Part shown: positions 48,112 through 59,976 of the stretch, piece after piece
How the letters are laid out: every line of letters starts with the position of its first letter
How positions within the stretch are numbered: position 1 is the first letter of the stretch
DNA from: Turbatrix aceti
Taxonomy: Eukaryota; Nematoda; Chromadorea; Rhabditida; Panagrolaimidae
DNA: 64,000 nt
Assembly (NCBI GenBank): GCA_963969345.1
Contig: OZ017768.1
Location: forward strand, 2,690,718 to 2,754,717
Direction: 5' to 3'
Notes under the pieces: model-generated
Seen by the model: only the letters and a program-made list of their open reading frames with translations
The model's database searches: none
What the model was told of the DNA's origin: nothing
Made by a program: the position numbers and the translations under genes

Positions 48112-48811
48112 GTGCGCGTCTTTGGTGAGTGGTGCTAGAGCTGTTGTGCCGTCCTTCGTCTGCGATTCGTGCCGTCGTAGGCAGGTGGCACGCTATACAA
48201 ATTCATGTGCCGACAAGGGATGGCAAAATGTCGTGTTCGTTTGAAAACAGTTTTTTGAAATTCAATTTTCCCGATTTCGCATTCTCACGCAACGAAAATG
48301 CGATTTTCGCTTCAGGACACCCAAAACCTATCGATTTTGACCTAAACGACGAAAATAAATTGTTCGTGTTCGTTTACGATAGTTTTTCCGAACGAAATTT
48401 GAAATGTTCGTCTTCGATCGCAAACAAAATCAGTTATTCCTGTTCCAAATTTAAAATTCAGTTTTTCCCCGAAAAATGTTCTCTCACAACGAAAATGCGA
48501 TTTTCGCTTCAGGACCATATTTGTCCCAAATGATGAATTCAAATTGTTGATATCAGTTTTCCAATCGTTTTTTGTTTGTTTACGATCATTTTTTCGAAAA
48601 AATGTTTTTTTTGTTCAATTGTACAGTGGCACTTTATTCAGGTTTTGTTCTTCTAATCACATCTGAGACGGTAGCGGAAAGTTGCACCGAGAACGGAGGA
48701 GCCTTGGAGGGTTCGTGAGGGATTGTGGAAAGCCGTTTAGACGCCGGAATATCGGAGTGGCAGCAGTGGAAGGTTGTCGTCGTCCGTCGGCGGACGTCAC
48801 CGGTCATGGAC
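48112..48811. other. Spacer with two copies of the dispersed hairpin repeat
   Basis: Copies at about 48245-48330 and 48455-48530, both plus orientation with TTCTC-CAACGAAAATGCG. No gene seen. The small membrane-protein promoter and the 3' end of the stomatin gene should lie here. Confidence 0.5.
48245..48530. repeat. Dispersed ~140-bp hairpin repeat, two adjacent copies
   Basis: Both copies share AATTCA(G)TTTT-CCC, then TTCTC..CAACG, AAAATGCGATTTTCG and CTTCAGGAC. The core forms a 7-bp stem (CGAAAAT / ATTTTCG) around GCG. Confidence 0.7.
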
Positions 48812-51800
48812 TCATGATGACTTGCTCATGAAGTACTTGATAATTTCCACGGGCAGCGGGAATATGATTGTTGAGTTTTTCTCGGCTCTAAAAATATTTT
48901 TTTTTCGATCAATTTTATTTTTCAAAGGTCAAACAAAATAGGGAAACTCACGCGACGCTGTTGAGTGTCTGGAGGTACCTGAGATGCAGGGCAGCCGGAG
49001 ACTGCGAGATTACATTCGCAGCCTCTTTGAGTGCCCTGGAGGCCTTTTGCTCGCCCTCAGCGGCGATGACCTTGGCCCGGGCTTCGCGCGTGGCTTCGGC
49101 CTCGGCTGCCATCGCTCTTTGCAGCTGGATGGGCAGACGGACGTCTTTGATCTCGACGCGCTCCACTTTGATGCCCCAGGATTCGGTAGCGTCGTCGAGG
49201 AGGGTCTGCATGGCGGTCGCGAGGGTGTCTCGGTCGGAGAGGATGTCCGCGAGGTTCCGCGTGCCGAGCATGTTGCGCAGGGTCGTCTGCGCGAGGAGCC
49301 GGGTCGAGTGGTGGGCGTTTTCGACGTTGGCTACGGAGATGGTTGCGTTGCACACCCGATAGTAGACTACAGCGTCGACGGAGACGGTGACAGAATCCCG
49401 GGTCAGGATTTCCTGGGGTGGGACGTTGAAGGAGACCGTTCGGAGGTCTACCTTGGTGTACGACTCGATGCACGGCATGACAAAGAAGATGCCTGGAATG
49501 GCGTGTTTGCAAAGCGAATGGGGTGCGAAATGGGCACTTTGGGATCGTTTGTGGTGAAAATGGGAATTTTAGGCTAAATGAGATCTTTGACGCTTTTTTG
49601 CTTTCATTTACAATTTTAAATTCAGTTTTCACGGAGTAATATTGTCTTACAACGAAAATGCGACTTTCGTTTCAGGACCCGCGAAACTTGGCCTAAATGA
49701 TAAAAACAATTTTTTGGAGTTTGTTTTACAATCATTTTATGTTTTTTTTGCCTTTTGTTATGTATTTTTGGGGAAACTTCATTTCAAAAATGAAAATTAT
49801 CGATTGTCGGTGTTTTCTACGCCATAAAAGTCCACATAAAAAAAAGTTTGCATAAATGGATTTCCTACGCCTTCAAAAGTTAACCTAACTCTATTTGCCG
49901 ACGTTAACGTTTGCAAAATATTTTTTTCTTCAATTTTTGAGTAAAAATGTTGCGTTTTCCCAATATTACACAGGTAAGGTACACGGCGCCAACTTGTGTT
50001 TAGAAATGCCAATTATATCCCTGCTGGTACATACGCCGCGTAACGTCTCATTACACGTCGTCAAAATCCAGCAGGGATTAGCTATACCTCCTTCCTCCCC
50101 GATGGCACATAACAAAAAAAACAACAACAACTTATGACTCACCAGGTCCCTTGGCGCCTCCACCGATGAGCCTTCCGAGCCGAAACATGACAGCTCGCTC
50201 GTACTCCTGCACAACCTTGACACAGAAGCACACTGATATGGGAAACGTCGCCAGCATGAAGATCCACGATAGCACGATGAGGATGAAGCTGCAGAAACCG
50301 AAATCGACGTCATACGAGTCTGCTGAAAAAATTTATTATTAGGTTATGAGGACGATAAATACGTACAAAGTAACCCGAAGTGGACTGTTATCGGAAGTTG
50401 GCATCGCCAAGAGAAAGCGGGTCACTTATTTACCCACAACGGCACTACAGGTAAAAAAGATAGTTAAAAAAAAGATTTTTTATCCTAAAACTAAAAAAAA
50501 TACGTATAATTAGCAGTTTATTTTTTTTCGAAGATTAAAGGCGAAAAAAGTAGCAAAATGCCTACAAGCCTGCATTTAGCATCTTTGGATGCGAAAAAGT
50601 GGCACTTTTAGAACCAGCAGTTTCTGCAGCTCACGTCCAAAAGCTAAAGTTCACGCGGCATTTGCAAATGTCATGCTCGAGGCGCTTCATCAGGTGAAAA
50701 ATACAATTTGGTGGTTCTTTGCTAGGGTGTACGAAAAAAACAGCTGCGGTAAGCTTTTTTTGTAGACAAGGATTAATCGAAAGTCTCGACTGGATTAATA
50801 ATGGTTCTTAGAACGAAAATAGCAAATTTGTGATTTTGCTGTGAAAAATTAAATTCGTCGTCCAGAAGCAAGAAGAAGTGAAATCATGGTTCCAGAACGA
50901 AAAAAAAAACGAATTTGTGGTCCCGGAACGAAAAAAAACGAATTTGTGGTCCCGAAACGAAAAAACTAATTTTTGATCCCGGAATGAAAAAAAAAACTAA
51001 ATTTAAGGTCCCGAAACGAAAAAAAAACTTACGATGAGCGTTCGTCGGATAATAGCTGAGTTTGAGTTGTGCGAGGGAGTGTCTCCTGGCGTCCCTCTCT
51101 TCCTTGGCAAATATCAGAGGATTGAGCGTAAAACGCCGTCCAGCACGGGGTCCACGGAAGATCGGGCCAGGCCCAGACGCGGAGCCGGATCGCGATGTCG
51201 GGAGTGGGACGTCGATCTGTATGCCCTGGGGATCGGGGTCGCCCATGAGTCGATGGGTCTCGTCGGCTTCGCCGTCGCTCTCGGGATCCGTTGAGCCGTC
51301 TAAATCTCTCATTTCTTCATCATCGCCTTCGCCTTCTTCGTCGCCTTCGACGTTGGACAGGAGCCGGGATTTGTTGCCAAACTGCCCGCGGTACTTGGAC
51401 ATGACTGACTGGTCTGCGCGCCTGCGTACATATGTCGGGATCCCTCCCCGGGGGCACTTGATTGCGCGTGTCGTGTCGACAATGCAATGTCGACTCCGCC
51501 TCCTCCCCATAGTACCACGCATGCATAGGCCTACGCAGGCAGGCGGTGGGTGCCAGAAGCAACCCGGCAGCCCAGCCGCCGGTTAATCGGGTTGTTGCCG
51601 GGGCAGGCGGCGGAATGAGATGACGCCAATTGCTGGGGCATCCGCATTGTTTTGCGACAGTGACCGGGAAATATTTATTTAAATGTGGTTAAAGACCCCA
51701 GAAATGGTCAGAAAGAGGATGAACGCTAATTTTTGACCGGAAATCGCGAACATTAGGAATTAGGAAACCTTCGGCATTCGATTTCTGAAATCCGATCTAA

Positions 51801-53202
51801 CCTAATTTTCTCCAAAGTTTGGTCATGTTCCCAATCCAAAGCGTTCAAAAGTCATTTGAACAAACTGCAGCGATGCCTGTCAAAACAAAGGTTACGTCCA
51901 CGGCACTCGTGACACGCCACTCACATCAGACGACATGCAAACAATATTTAGACAGGGCCCACCATGCCGGTTTCGGTCATTCAGTCATTCATTTGGTCCA
52001 GACGACGGAAAAGCCCGGTGTTAATGCGAACACAGGCCAAAAAGGCGCGAAACTAATCCCATTTATTTATTCAACAATTTCCCCCGAACGTTGCAAGACA
52101 GGTGAATTGGATTGATTCTCCTCCCCTTCCCGCAGCCAGCGTAGAGGAGACACGGAAATGAGCGGGCTCAGCGGTGCGGTGCCTGCTGACGGTGGACGCC
52201 CGATTAAATCATCCCAGCAGAAGGCGCAAAAGAGCAAGAGCAGAAGTAGCGCGGCGCCTGTCATCATACAAATAATATGTCACCGCTGTGTGAAACAGGG
52301 AAGAAAATTAGCATCAATATTTAAAACGCCACCACCACCACGTTGGTTGGTTGGTTGGTTGCCCTGCCACGTCCAAGTCCATGGACAAGTACGGGGCGCC
52401 TCGCTCGCTTGCTCCTGCCATTGTCCTCGTAGCTGACGGCGCGTGTACGGCTGCGCGCGCGCATGCCAGACACGCGTAATCTAATCTCAAGAATCCTAAA
52501 CTTTTCTTTGTCGGCCGTTTCAAGCGCCATTCTTACACACCAGCGTCGGACGGCGGTCAATGACTCCTCACTCTCGATGAGAACTCCTTCCTTCTCCTTC
52601 TTCTTCCTTTTTTTCGAACATTTTAGCTAGCCACTTGTCGGAAAACAGCTTAGTTTGGGAAAATCCTTTGATGCTGCAGCAAACAGCCTCAGAATGTCAA
52701 AACGCCTCAGGTTCGGCGAATTGCGCTTCTTATGTTTTTGTTTTTATGCACAAAGAACATTTTTGCAGAGAGCGGCAAAGTTTCCGACACCGTAAACAAC
52801 GTTGTAAAAATCGCGGTTTATGGTACGGTATTTGGTTCTCACAAAGAAAATTTATTTTCGCGGTGAGACCAACTGAAATATGGTTTCTTGAAAAAAAATA
52901 CTTTTTCGTGGTGAGACTGACCGAAATACAGCTACTTGCTTATTTTCGAGGTGAGACTGCTCAAATTACGGTATCAAGATTCTCGCACAGAAATTTCTGT
53001 TTTCGCGGTGAGACCGACCATACAACAGTTTGAACTACGGTATTGAGAATCTCGCATGGAAATCTCAATTTTCGAGGTGAGACCGACCAAATCAAAGCCT
53101 ACCTGAATCAGATCGCCTGTGATGGCGTCTGCGACGCCGCTGGCCATCAGCAGGAGGCGCAATAGGTTGATTTTGATTTTCCGAAGAGCGTGTCGCTGCC
53201 AT
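48812..53202 (-). CDS. Stomatin-family protein (MEC-2/STO/UNC-1 type)
   Basis: Core exons 51033-51413, 50143-50322, 48952-49492 and 48812-48887. An upstream exon 53103-53202 (MAATRSSENQNQ..RRRRHHRRSDS) fits in phase and gives 425 residues; the ATG at 51402 alone gives 388. The acidic N-terminal region is followed by a hairpin membrane segment (FCSFILIVLSWIFMLATFPISVCFC), KVVQEYERAVMFRLGRL and the SPFH/band-7 domain (GIFFVMPCIESYTKVDLRTV, VPPQEILTRDSVTV, NATISVANVENAHHSTRLLAQTTLRN). It ends with the stomatin signature (RAMAAEAEATREARAKVIAAEGEQKASRALKEAA) and AEKNSTIIFPLPVEI. It is close to MEC-2, which oligomerises at the inner plasma membrane, binds cholesterol and tunes DEG/ENaC-type channels; the long Pro-rich tail of MEC-2 is absent. 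The acceptor before 51413 is weak, so the first exon is uncertain. Confidence 0.92.
49615..49690. repeat. Dispersed hairpin repeat, intronic copy
   Basis: AAATTCAGTTTT, TTGTCTTACAACG, AAAATGCGACTTTCG, TTTCAGGACCC in an intron of the stomatin gene (antisense to the gene). Confidence 0.6.
50880..51025. repeat. Local tandem repeat GGTCCCGGAACGAAAAAA
   Basis: Four to five units of about 33 bp (GGTCC(C/G)-(G/A)AACGAAAAAA-CGAATTTGT) directly beside the donor of the stomatin exon at 51033, with progressive divergence. Confidence 0.7.
52850..53095. repeat. Local tandem repeat TTTTCGCGGTGAGACCGACC
   Basis: Five diverged units with the core TTTTCG(C/A/T)GGTGAGAC at about 52856, 52904, 52943, 53001 and 53070. 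The last two also share an ACGGTAT..TCTCGCA..GAAAT leader. It adjoins the candidate first exon of the stomatin gene. Confidence 0.75.
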
Positions 53203-54356
53203 CGCTCCTCCAAAAGGTACAGTGAAGCACATACAAGACGACCAGCGTCTGACAAAAGCACGAGCAGGGAATGAATGAGACTTATTTTGGAGTGTGTCCT
53301 CAGTTATAATCCCGGTGTCCCGGAGCAGGAGCGGGAGTAAGTAAGAAAAGGAAAAAAAAGATCAATCTCGAGCGCGGCACAGAGCGTGTCCGGCAAAAGC
53401 AGAAGCTGCACGGATTAAGTTGTCAGTATGGCGAGTTGAGGCATTTGTCAGAAATCACCGATGCACACATGGGGGGGGGGCTGGGTGGGAAAGTCGGTCG
53501 GCGCATCCATCGCCGTCGACTTTGTCATCTCGCAGCCAGCCAAACAACGGGGGAACGAACGAACGTGAGAGCAGCAGTTTTTCATAAATAGCTAATCGGT
53601 TTTTTTTTCGTCAAATTCCAGAATTTTTATACATATCCGATATGAGTGGGGCTCACTTCGCACAACACACGCGCAAGTCTGACGCTGCAGTCCCGGGAGC
53701 AAGGCAGGCTCGAAGCCGGTCGGATGAAAAAGCAGGAAGCGCCCCCTCTAAAAAATGCCAAAAACGCCATCGCTATTGTTGTCTCCCGGATGAATTATAG
53801 TACCTTGAGGCGAGAGAAATTGGCGATACCTCGCCCGGTCCCCGGCGGAAGCCCGCTGACCGCGGCTATTACCACCACCACCTCCTCCGCCGCTCTCGGG
53901 CATGAATTAATCTCTCGCCCGGGCAAAGCAGCGGCAGCCGGGACCGAAAATCTGCTCTGCGTGAGTCGTCGAAGAGCAAAAAACACGGCAGAAAGAGCAA
54001 AAGGGCGTCTAAAAGCTGTCCGAAAGTTAACTTTTGTCGGCGGATGAGGCCAAAATAATCATCAACACGCAATCCAAGTTTTTTTGTGCACCAGGGAAGT
54101 CTTCAATGAGACTTCAATGTATGCAGATGAACCACACACACATCAAAAAAACAACCGGATGGCATTTCGCATTTCAGCAGACAGCCGTTGGACATCACGC
54201 GAGGCTGGATCAGCGTGAGGAAAAACTGCTTCAAGGTCGAGGGACTAATGGGATCCCATTTAGGGCAATTAATGGCACACAGCAAAAAAATACAAATTCA
54301 GAAGGGTTCGTGTTGCTCGTCGGGATCAGTCGATGTGAAAAAGTGCAAAAAACACA
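53203..54356. other. Non-coding stretch upstream of the tRNA
   Basis: Balanced composition with a G-run near 53471. Open frames exist but show no splice or family support. Confidence 0.35.
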
Positions 54357-54428
54357 GGGCCCGTGGCTCAGTGGTAGAGCGCCCGCTTAGCATGCGGGAG
54401 GTCCGGGGTTCAATTCCCCGCGGGTCCA
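54357..54428 (+). tRNA. tRNA-Ala (anticodon AGC)
   Basis: 72-nt cloverleaf without intron. The acceptor stem GGGCCCG pairs with CGGGTCC, with A as discriminator. The D arm contains the A box TGGCTCAGTGG. The anticodon arm is CCCGC-TTAGCAT-GCGGG with AGC, and the T arm is CGGGG-TTCAATT-CCCCG with a B box. All stems pair. Flanks are unrelated to protein genes, and a TTTTTT tract begins about 10 nt downstream as a Pol III stop. Confidence 0.98.
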
Positions 54429-56648
54429 GGAACAACTTTTTTTGCGAATTTATACCGTAACAAGGAGATTAGCTAAACGAAAGTGCCTTTTTCGGGCGTT
54501 CTTTTTGCACCTGGACTAAATTGGGGTACGAAGGTACAAATACAAGCTAGAAACAAACACAGCAAGGGGTACGTTAAAAGTGAGCAAATGAAGGGCAAAA
54601 CATGAGGGTAGTTTTTGTGTTCATGTTCATGTTCTGTTTCAAGACTTCAAAGACGGTCGGGTCGACAGGACAAGCAAGCAAGCAACCACAGAAAACAACA
54701 CAGCAAAACAAAGGACAACTTAAACATTGATGAAGCCCAGCAGGCGCTGGTAGCGGCGCTGGTAGTAGTAGAAACCGACTAAATGCGAAGCGAAGCTTTT
54801 TTTTGCCAAGACGACGACCACCGACCGTGTTCATTTTCATTTTATTCTGTTCATCGGTAGATGATTCTCCCTCCCTCCCTCCCTCCATCCCCCGATGGAC
54901 GTGAATAACCACGAACCCCGGTGGCCCGTGCTACCGTGCCAACCGGGTCGTAAATAACGGTGACCCCATAACAAGGTTGACAGAAGACGAAAACGAAGAT
55001 GACGAAAAAAGTAGAAACATTTCGGAAGACAGCCTTCCTTCCATCTCTGGGCTTAGCTTGAAGATGATAAATTCGTGCCAGGTGACAGAGAGCCAGCCCC
55101 CCTCCTACCCGTGATCGATGGTCATGCTATGCTATCCGATGCGTCAAAAAAAAACCGAACGTGAGCGAGCGACAAGGCCTTAGGCAGTGCACCGAGGGAC
55201 GAAAACGAACGCGACAGCCAAAGCGCCACCAGGTGGGTTTGACAACTCTGATGTTAGCGGAGTGCGAACAGAATGGAATAGAAAATAAATAAAAACAACG
55301 AATGCAATTTGAGCTTTGTACAAGATTATTACTTGTACAAAGCTCATAATTGGTCTTCCTGTTCTTGCCGAACTAATTTACTGCCGCCAGCTTTGTTAAA
55401 CCCTCAAAAATCTATTTTGATCGAGGAAATGACAAAAACGACCAATTTTAAAGTTGAAAGATGGTTTCAATGAACACTTATCAAAAAAATGGCTTAGAAA
55501 TGTAAAAATCCCCCCAAATAACTTCAAAACTTCAAATCCGCGAATACGATACCATAAAAAGGGCTCAAACGCCGTCCTCGACACTCTGGTCGACAACCAA
55601 CGCCTCCAATCACGCCTTTCCGTGCCGTTAGTGCCACCAGCAACCGGCACGGGAGGCGTAAACGCCAAAGTTGGCACGGCACAAACGTGATGCCGCCCGG
55701 GCCCCTCAACTCTGCCTATCGCGTCTTATTCTTTGCGTATGTATAAATATAAATTTATAAATTCTCCCCCTCCATCGCGCCCGGAAGCGGCGTCTCCATT
55801 GCAGCTGCTGCTTCAAAAATCTCTACTCTGAACATTTTTATCGTCAGGGCATCATAAAAAAAATAAACATTCAATTTGGGGGGAAATTATGACTTTTCTG
55901 GTTTTCTTGGGGTCCCTATATGCTTTTTTCATTGGTCGTCGGATGTATGTATAAAATGCATGTCGCCAGTGGAACAAACCCTTTGAAATGCCTGCCACCA
56001 GGGCAGAAATTAGGAATTAGGAACGATCAGGGAGCAGGGGACAAAAGTGACCACAAATTTATTTTTGAAACAAATTTAGTTAGCCGGGGTAAATTGTTCC
56101 GCGGGAAAATGAGAGAAGGCTAGCTATCATACTCGCGAGCTCGCGCGACCGCAACTTTTGCTTGCCGTCTGCGATTACGATAAACACATATTTAAATTGG
56201 ATTGGGTCAGTGTCTGGCCGCGGCGAACCCCAGCTCGCTCCCAGCGGGAAGCAATAATCGTGCGCCGTACCAAATGCCGTGGCACGACAAATCTGAACAT
56301 TCCACCCGGCAAAGTAGCCAAATTTGGCGTTCATTCGTTCGTTCAAATAACAAAAAAAAATTCCAAAGTGCCATCGAGACCGACTGCACGAACTGTGCCC
56401 TGAGTCCCAGCAGTACATAAATACTTTTCTACGTGCAAGGTTTTTGAGGGCCATGCACCTTGCCCTTGCCCTGTCTCGGTCACCCAATTCTTTTCTCTTT
56501 TGGCCTCCAGGCACTGCTGAGCTCGGCGCAGTTGTTCGCGCCTCGGATTTCAATTTTTTTTCAGCGTCCGTCAGTCAGTCAAGTAGCCCCTCCATAGTTG
56601 AGGGGAAATGCAAATTCACAAAGAAAAGCAAAGGGAAAGCCAACCCAC
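54429..56648. other. Gene-poor stretch
   Basis: 2.2 kb, balanced composition. Contains a perfect 14-bp hairpin at 55311-55345 and a CCCTCC simple repeat near 54870. Nothing coding can be supported. Confidence 0.4.
55311..55345. repeat. Perfect 14-bp inverted repeat
   Basis: GAGCTTTGTACAAG (55311-55324) and its exact inverse (55332-55345) around ATTATTA. Too short for a pre-miRNA. Confidence 0.8.
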
Positions 56649-56739
56649 CTGTAACCGTATGGTGAAAGGTAACTTGGGAGCTGTGCCGTTTCTTGGTCGC
56701 TGCCGCCGTCGACGATGCAGCTGGCTCCGATGACGCCAT
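56649..56739 (-). CDS. Candidate isolated first coding exon
   Basis: ATG at 56739 opens a GC-rich 91-nt frame (MASSEPAASSTAAATKKRHS..) ending in a good donor, ACAG followed by GTGGGT, in phase 1. No local partner exon is evident. The phase equals that of the first stomatin exon at 53103-53202, so it could be an alternative, distal first exon of that gene. This is inference only; a separate small gene or chance is possible. Confidence 0.3.
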
Positions 56740-59700
56740 TTTTGAAAAAAAAGGCCTTAACTGCAAATTCAAATTTCTGCACATTTAAAAAAAATGTTGC
56801 CAAAAAAACACGAATTAAAAATTAATAACCATTTATGATACAACCAGAACTACGGCACAGCCAGGGCAAAAGTAAGCAAGCCGCTGAGCTGTGGTGAATC
56901 AATTAATTTTTTTTCGGACACAAAAAAAAACAAAAAAACGGAAATTGATCAAATTCAAACAGCGTGGTGTCCTGAGCAGTGCTCGACGCGTCGGGTGTTC
57001 TGAGAGGGGAGGGGAGGGCAGTGAAGTGAAACGGGGGCCCTAGCCCTGCCTGACAGGCACCATGGAAGTTGGTTGTCAGTTGCTCTTCTTTTTTTACATT
57101 CTACTAAATATTTTTCGCGCAAGGACAGGGGAGATGTGTCAGAAGGCTCCGAAGAAAGGATGTCCTCTTCCACGTGCGACTTTGTAGACTAGACTAAACA
57201 AAAAATGACCGTTTCCGGAACTCAACTGAAACTGCCTCGGGCAAAGGTTGTCTGTCGTGTTCTCTAACTTTTGACAGAGGCTATTTAGAGTGCAACGGAC
57301 ATATACATGTGTATGGAGGGGGCCTGGATAGACAATTAGGCTGATTGGATTGGACCCTGAGGGAAGAATAGGGACACCAGCACGATCGCCTTCCAGGGAA
57401 CCAGGAGGGGGCACGGGTGCGTGTCCTGCACGGAAATTACCCTCTTTGGCGCCATGGGGCCCAGATCGCACGCTCCGATTAGCCCAATGCGATTTTTATT
57501 TATTTTGACGGACGACAAACAAGAAACACAAAAACAATGGACCAAGTGCGTTGCGTTTTATTTTTTATGGCCACTTTTTGATTGCGTCTGCAGGCAAGAA
57601 AAAAATAAATAAAAACAATAAAAATAGGGGAGGTAGGAAATTTAACGACTTTTCAACATGTCAAAACATGCCGGAAAACACAACACGCCTACGACGGCAT
57701 TGTCAAGGTAATCAGCCAAATTAGGATCCTTGAATCCTGGCAACTGAAAACTGACGACAAAAAAAATATTATATAAAAAATTTGCGGTGCAAAATTTTAG
57801 GGGCGGATGAAAAACGAAAAACGACAAAAGATATAAAAATATAAAAAAAGAACGACTTCCTGACAGTCAAAATTGCACTCAAAAATGAGTTTGCAAGCGA
57901 GCCCTGATTATCCTGGGCACTTGAACGAATGCCCTGAGGCGACAAAGTAGATTTTCATCAAATGACAGAGAAAATAAAGGTGATGAAAAAATTCTGAAAC
58001 CCCTCAACCGGCCATCAGATCGTCCGTCGGGTGTTTCAAAGCTTATTGGCACCGAACCGGGGAAAAAAAAGCGGGCTGGGGCTAATCCGACCCGATTGCT
58101 TGGTAATTCTTCGTTTCTTAGTTCTTCGTTCTTCGTCATGAGTGTGGTCGTCGGCGACGACGAAGACCAGGACAGAAGAGTCAAGAGCCCCGAGCGGGAG
58201 AATGAACGAACGAAGACTCGTCGAGGAGAGTCGAGTCAAGGCTTTGCCACCCCACCCGGCTGCCGTCGAAGGAAGCGAAGGAGGCTTACTACCCAAACAA
58301 GGTTACGCAGCGGCGCGTGGCCCCTTCCGGGAGGCGCCGAGGACGCCAAAAAACCCCTTCTCGAAAGAAATCTTTTTTTATTCCCCAAAAAAAGTGGCGG
58401 CGGCCAAGAAGAGGCGTCAAATTGAATCAAGTGCCGTCCGCTGTGGCTGCTGTGCCCACTGGCTGCGCCTCTGTATACCCCCAGAAAGTCAGATGGTAAA
58501 TTTGCCGACAAGAAAAGAGAGTATTGGGGACCCGGGAGGACGGTCAGCGGTCAGTCAGAATTTTCTTGGGGGGTGAAAAATGGCCACGTTCCGGCACGTG
58601 ATGTTTGGGAGGAGCAGGCCGAGACAATGGAGCGCCTCGGGGGAAACAACTCCCTCGGCCACCACAATTAAAAGCAGATTCTTTCACTCAGCGGCTACTG
58701 TGCCGGATGCCAGCGGGGTTCGTTGTGACACTTGGCACGCCACCAACAAGTTGGATGGTACAACACTATGTCCAGCGCGGTGTTCGCTGAACGTTGGCCG
58801 ATCGTAACTGAGATAGTGAAAAAAAGAGAAAAACAACTGTCGACGACAATTTTTAGATCAAAACAGCTTGAAAATTAAAAAAAATGGTCTCAAAGCGAAA
58901 TACACAATCCTTGTTCTCCCGCAACGATAATGCGATTTTCGCTTCAAAACCCATAATACATAATCCCCGATCTTTCTCTTGCCACGAAAAAATCCAACGG
59001 TGTTCGCGAATTCGGTGAAAGTTGAGCTTTGATTTTTACTTTCAAGACAAAAAAAAACAACTGCAGCGACTATTTTTAGGCCAAAATCGCTCCACACCGA
59101 AAAAACATGGTCTCGAAGCGATTATCCCAAAAATCATCGTAAAACCCCCTTTTTTTCTCTTTTCAATGTGTTTTCATCCTCAAAATACGTCAACGCAAAC
59201 GTAAAACGACCCAAACAAAAGACGAACACAAGTTGCGAGAAATTGCAGTGCGGCACGACGAATGAATTACAAAAGCCAAAACAAAGGGCCGACCGGGCCG
59301 TCATCATTCATCTGCGGGACCACGGCCCCCTTGTTGTCTCCGGACAGCAGCGCAGGCACTGACCGCCACGACGACACCGGACAAAGGCCCTCTCGCCGTC
59401 CGCCGCTGACAAAGGACCGACAGGAAGAAGTTGCTCTTCGGCTGCAACCCCAAAATCATGGCGCTGCAGCCGCGTACAAACTTTAAATTCGCTCTTTACC
59501 ACTCCCAAATGCGCAAATAGGTTGCGCCGAGTCCGGGACCCCGGAAATACAACCAAAAGCGATTATGGCAAGGGTCGGCGGCCAGCGGCCAAGGATGAGG
59601 GAATTGTGGAGGTAGCAGGATGCTTAACCCCGAGGCCACGTGAAACGAGACGTAGAATAACAAAATAGGCCAACAAAAACAGTTTAAGGAACGGTTTCCG

Positions 59701-59976
59701 GTGAAATACGTTTGTTACTCGAAAATCGCTACGAAAATACGATTTTTGTTGTCTTGCAACGAAAATACGATTTCGCTTTAGGAACTGCAGAGCATGCAAC
59801 ACTTGTTCTCCTGCCACGAAAATGTGATTCTTCTCCCAAAACAAAGCGCAATTTTCTTCTCTCGCAACGAAAGTATGATTTTCGCTTCAAAACTCAATGA
59901 ACGTTATTTCGTTCGTTTTCTGAAACCAGCGTAAATTACACAAAACAAAACATTTATGTACAAAAAAAAACGAAAT
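56740..59976. other. Gene-poor stretch with degenerate hairpin repeats
   Basis: Apart from the candidate exon at 57642-57743, no supportable gene. Copies of the CGAAAAT hairpin repeat lie at about 58913-58950, 59750-59775, 59802-59830 and 59858-59892, mostly with the TGTTCTCCC leader. Confidence 0.4.
57642..57743 (-). CDS. Candidate isolated terminal exon
   Basis: A good acceptor (GTCGTCAGTTTTCAG) is followed by 33 codons (LPGFKDPNLADYLDNAVVGV..) and TAA. Composition and residue pattern look coding, but I find no upstream exon with a matching phase-0 donor. Confidence 0.25.
   Translation of the reverse strand: MPGFKDPNLADYLDNAVVGVLCFPACFDMLKSR

Noticed and set aside
50880..51025. CRISPR-like array
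   Set aside because: Units are diverged and tandem without unique spacers, in a eukaryotic intron.
52067..52267. Minus-strand frame with a hydrophobic start (MMTGAALLLLLLF) as a secreted peptide gene
   Set aside because: The hydrophobic run is the antisense of a Lys/Ser/Gln-rich plus-strand stretch; no splice or conservation support.
52158..52436. Plus-strand frame MSGLSGAVPADGG.. as a Sec61-beta-like gene
   Set aside because: An acceptor-like CCCGCAG precedes it and the start looks plausible. The essential membrane helix and family motifs are absent, and the frame drifts into simple CCACCA repeat.
53646..54047. Coding gene upstream of the tRNA
   Set aside because: Open by chance in GC-balanced DNA; no start context, splice sites or recognisable residues.
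57879..58576. Minus- and plus-strand frames of 90-140 residues around 58 kb
   Set aside because: Both strands are open together in balanced DNA, with no splice pairing or known motif.
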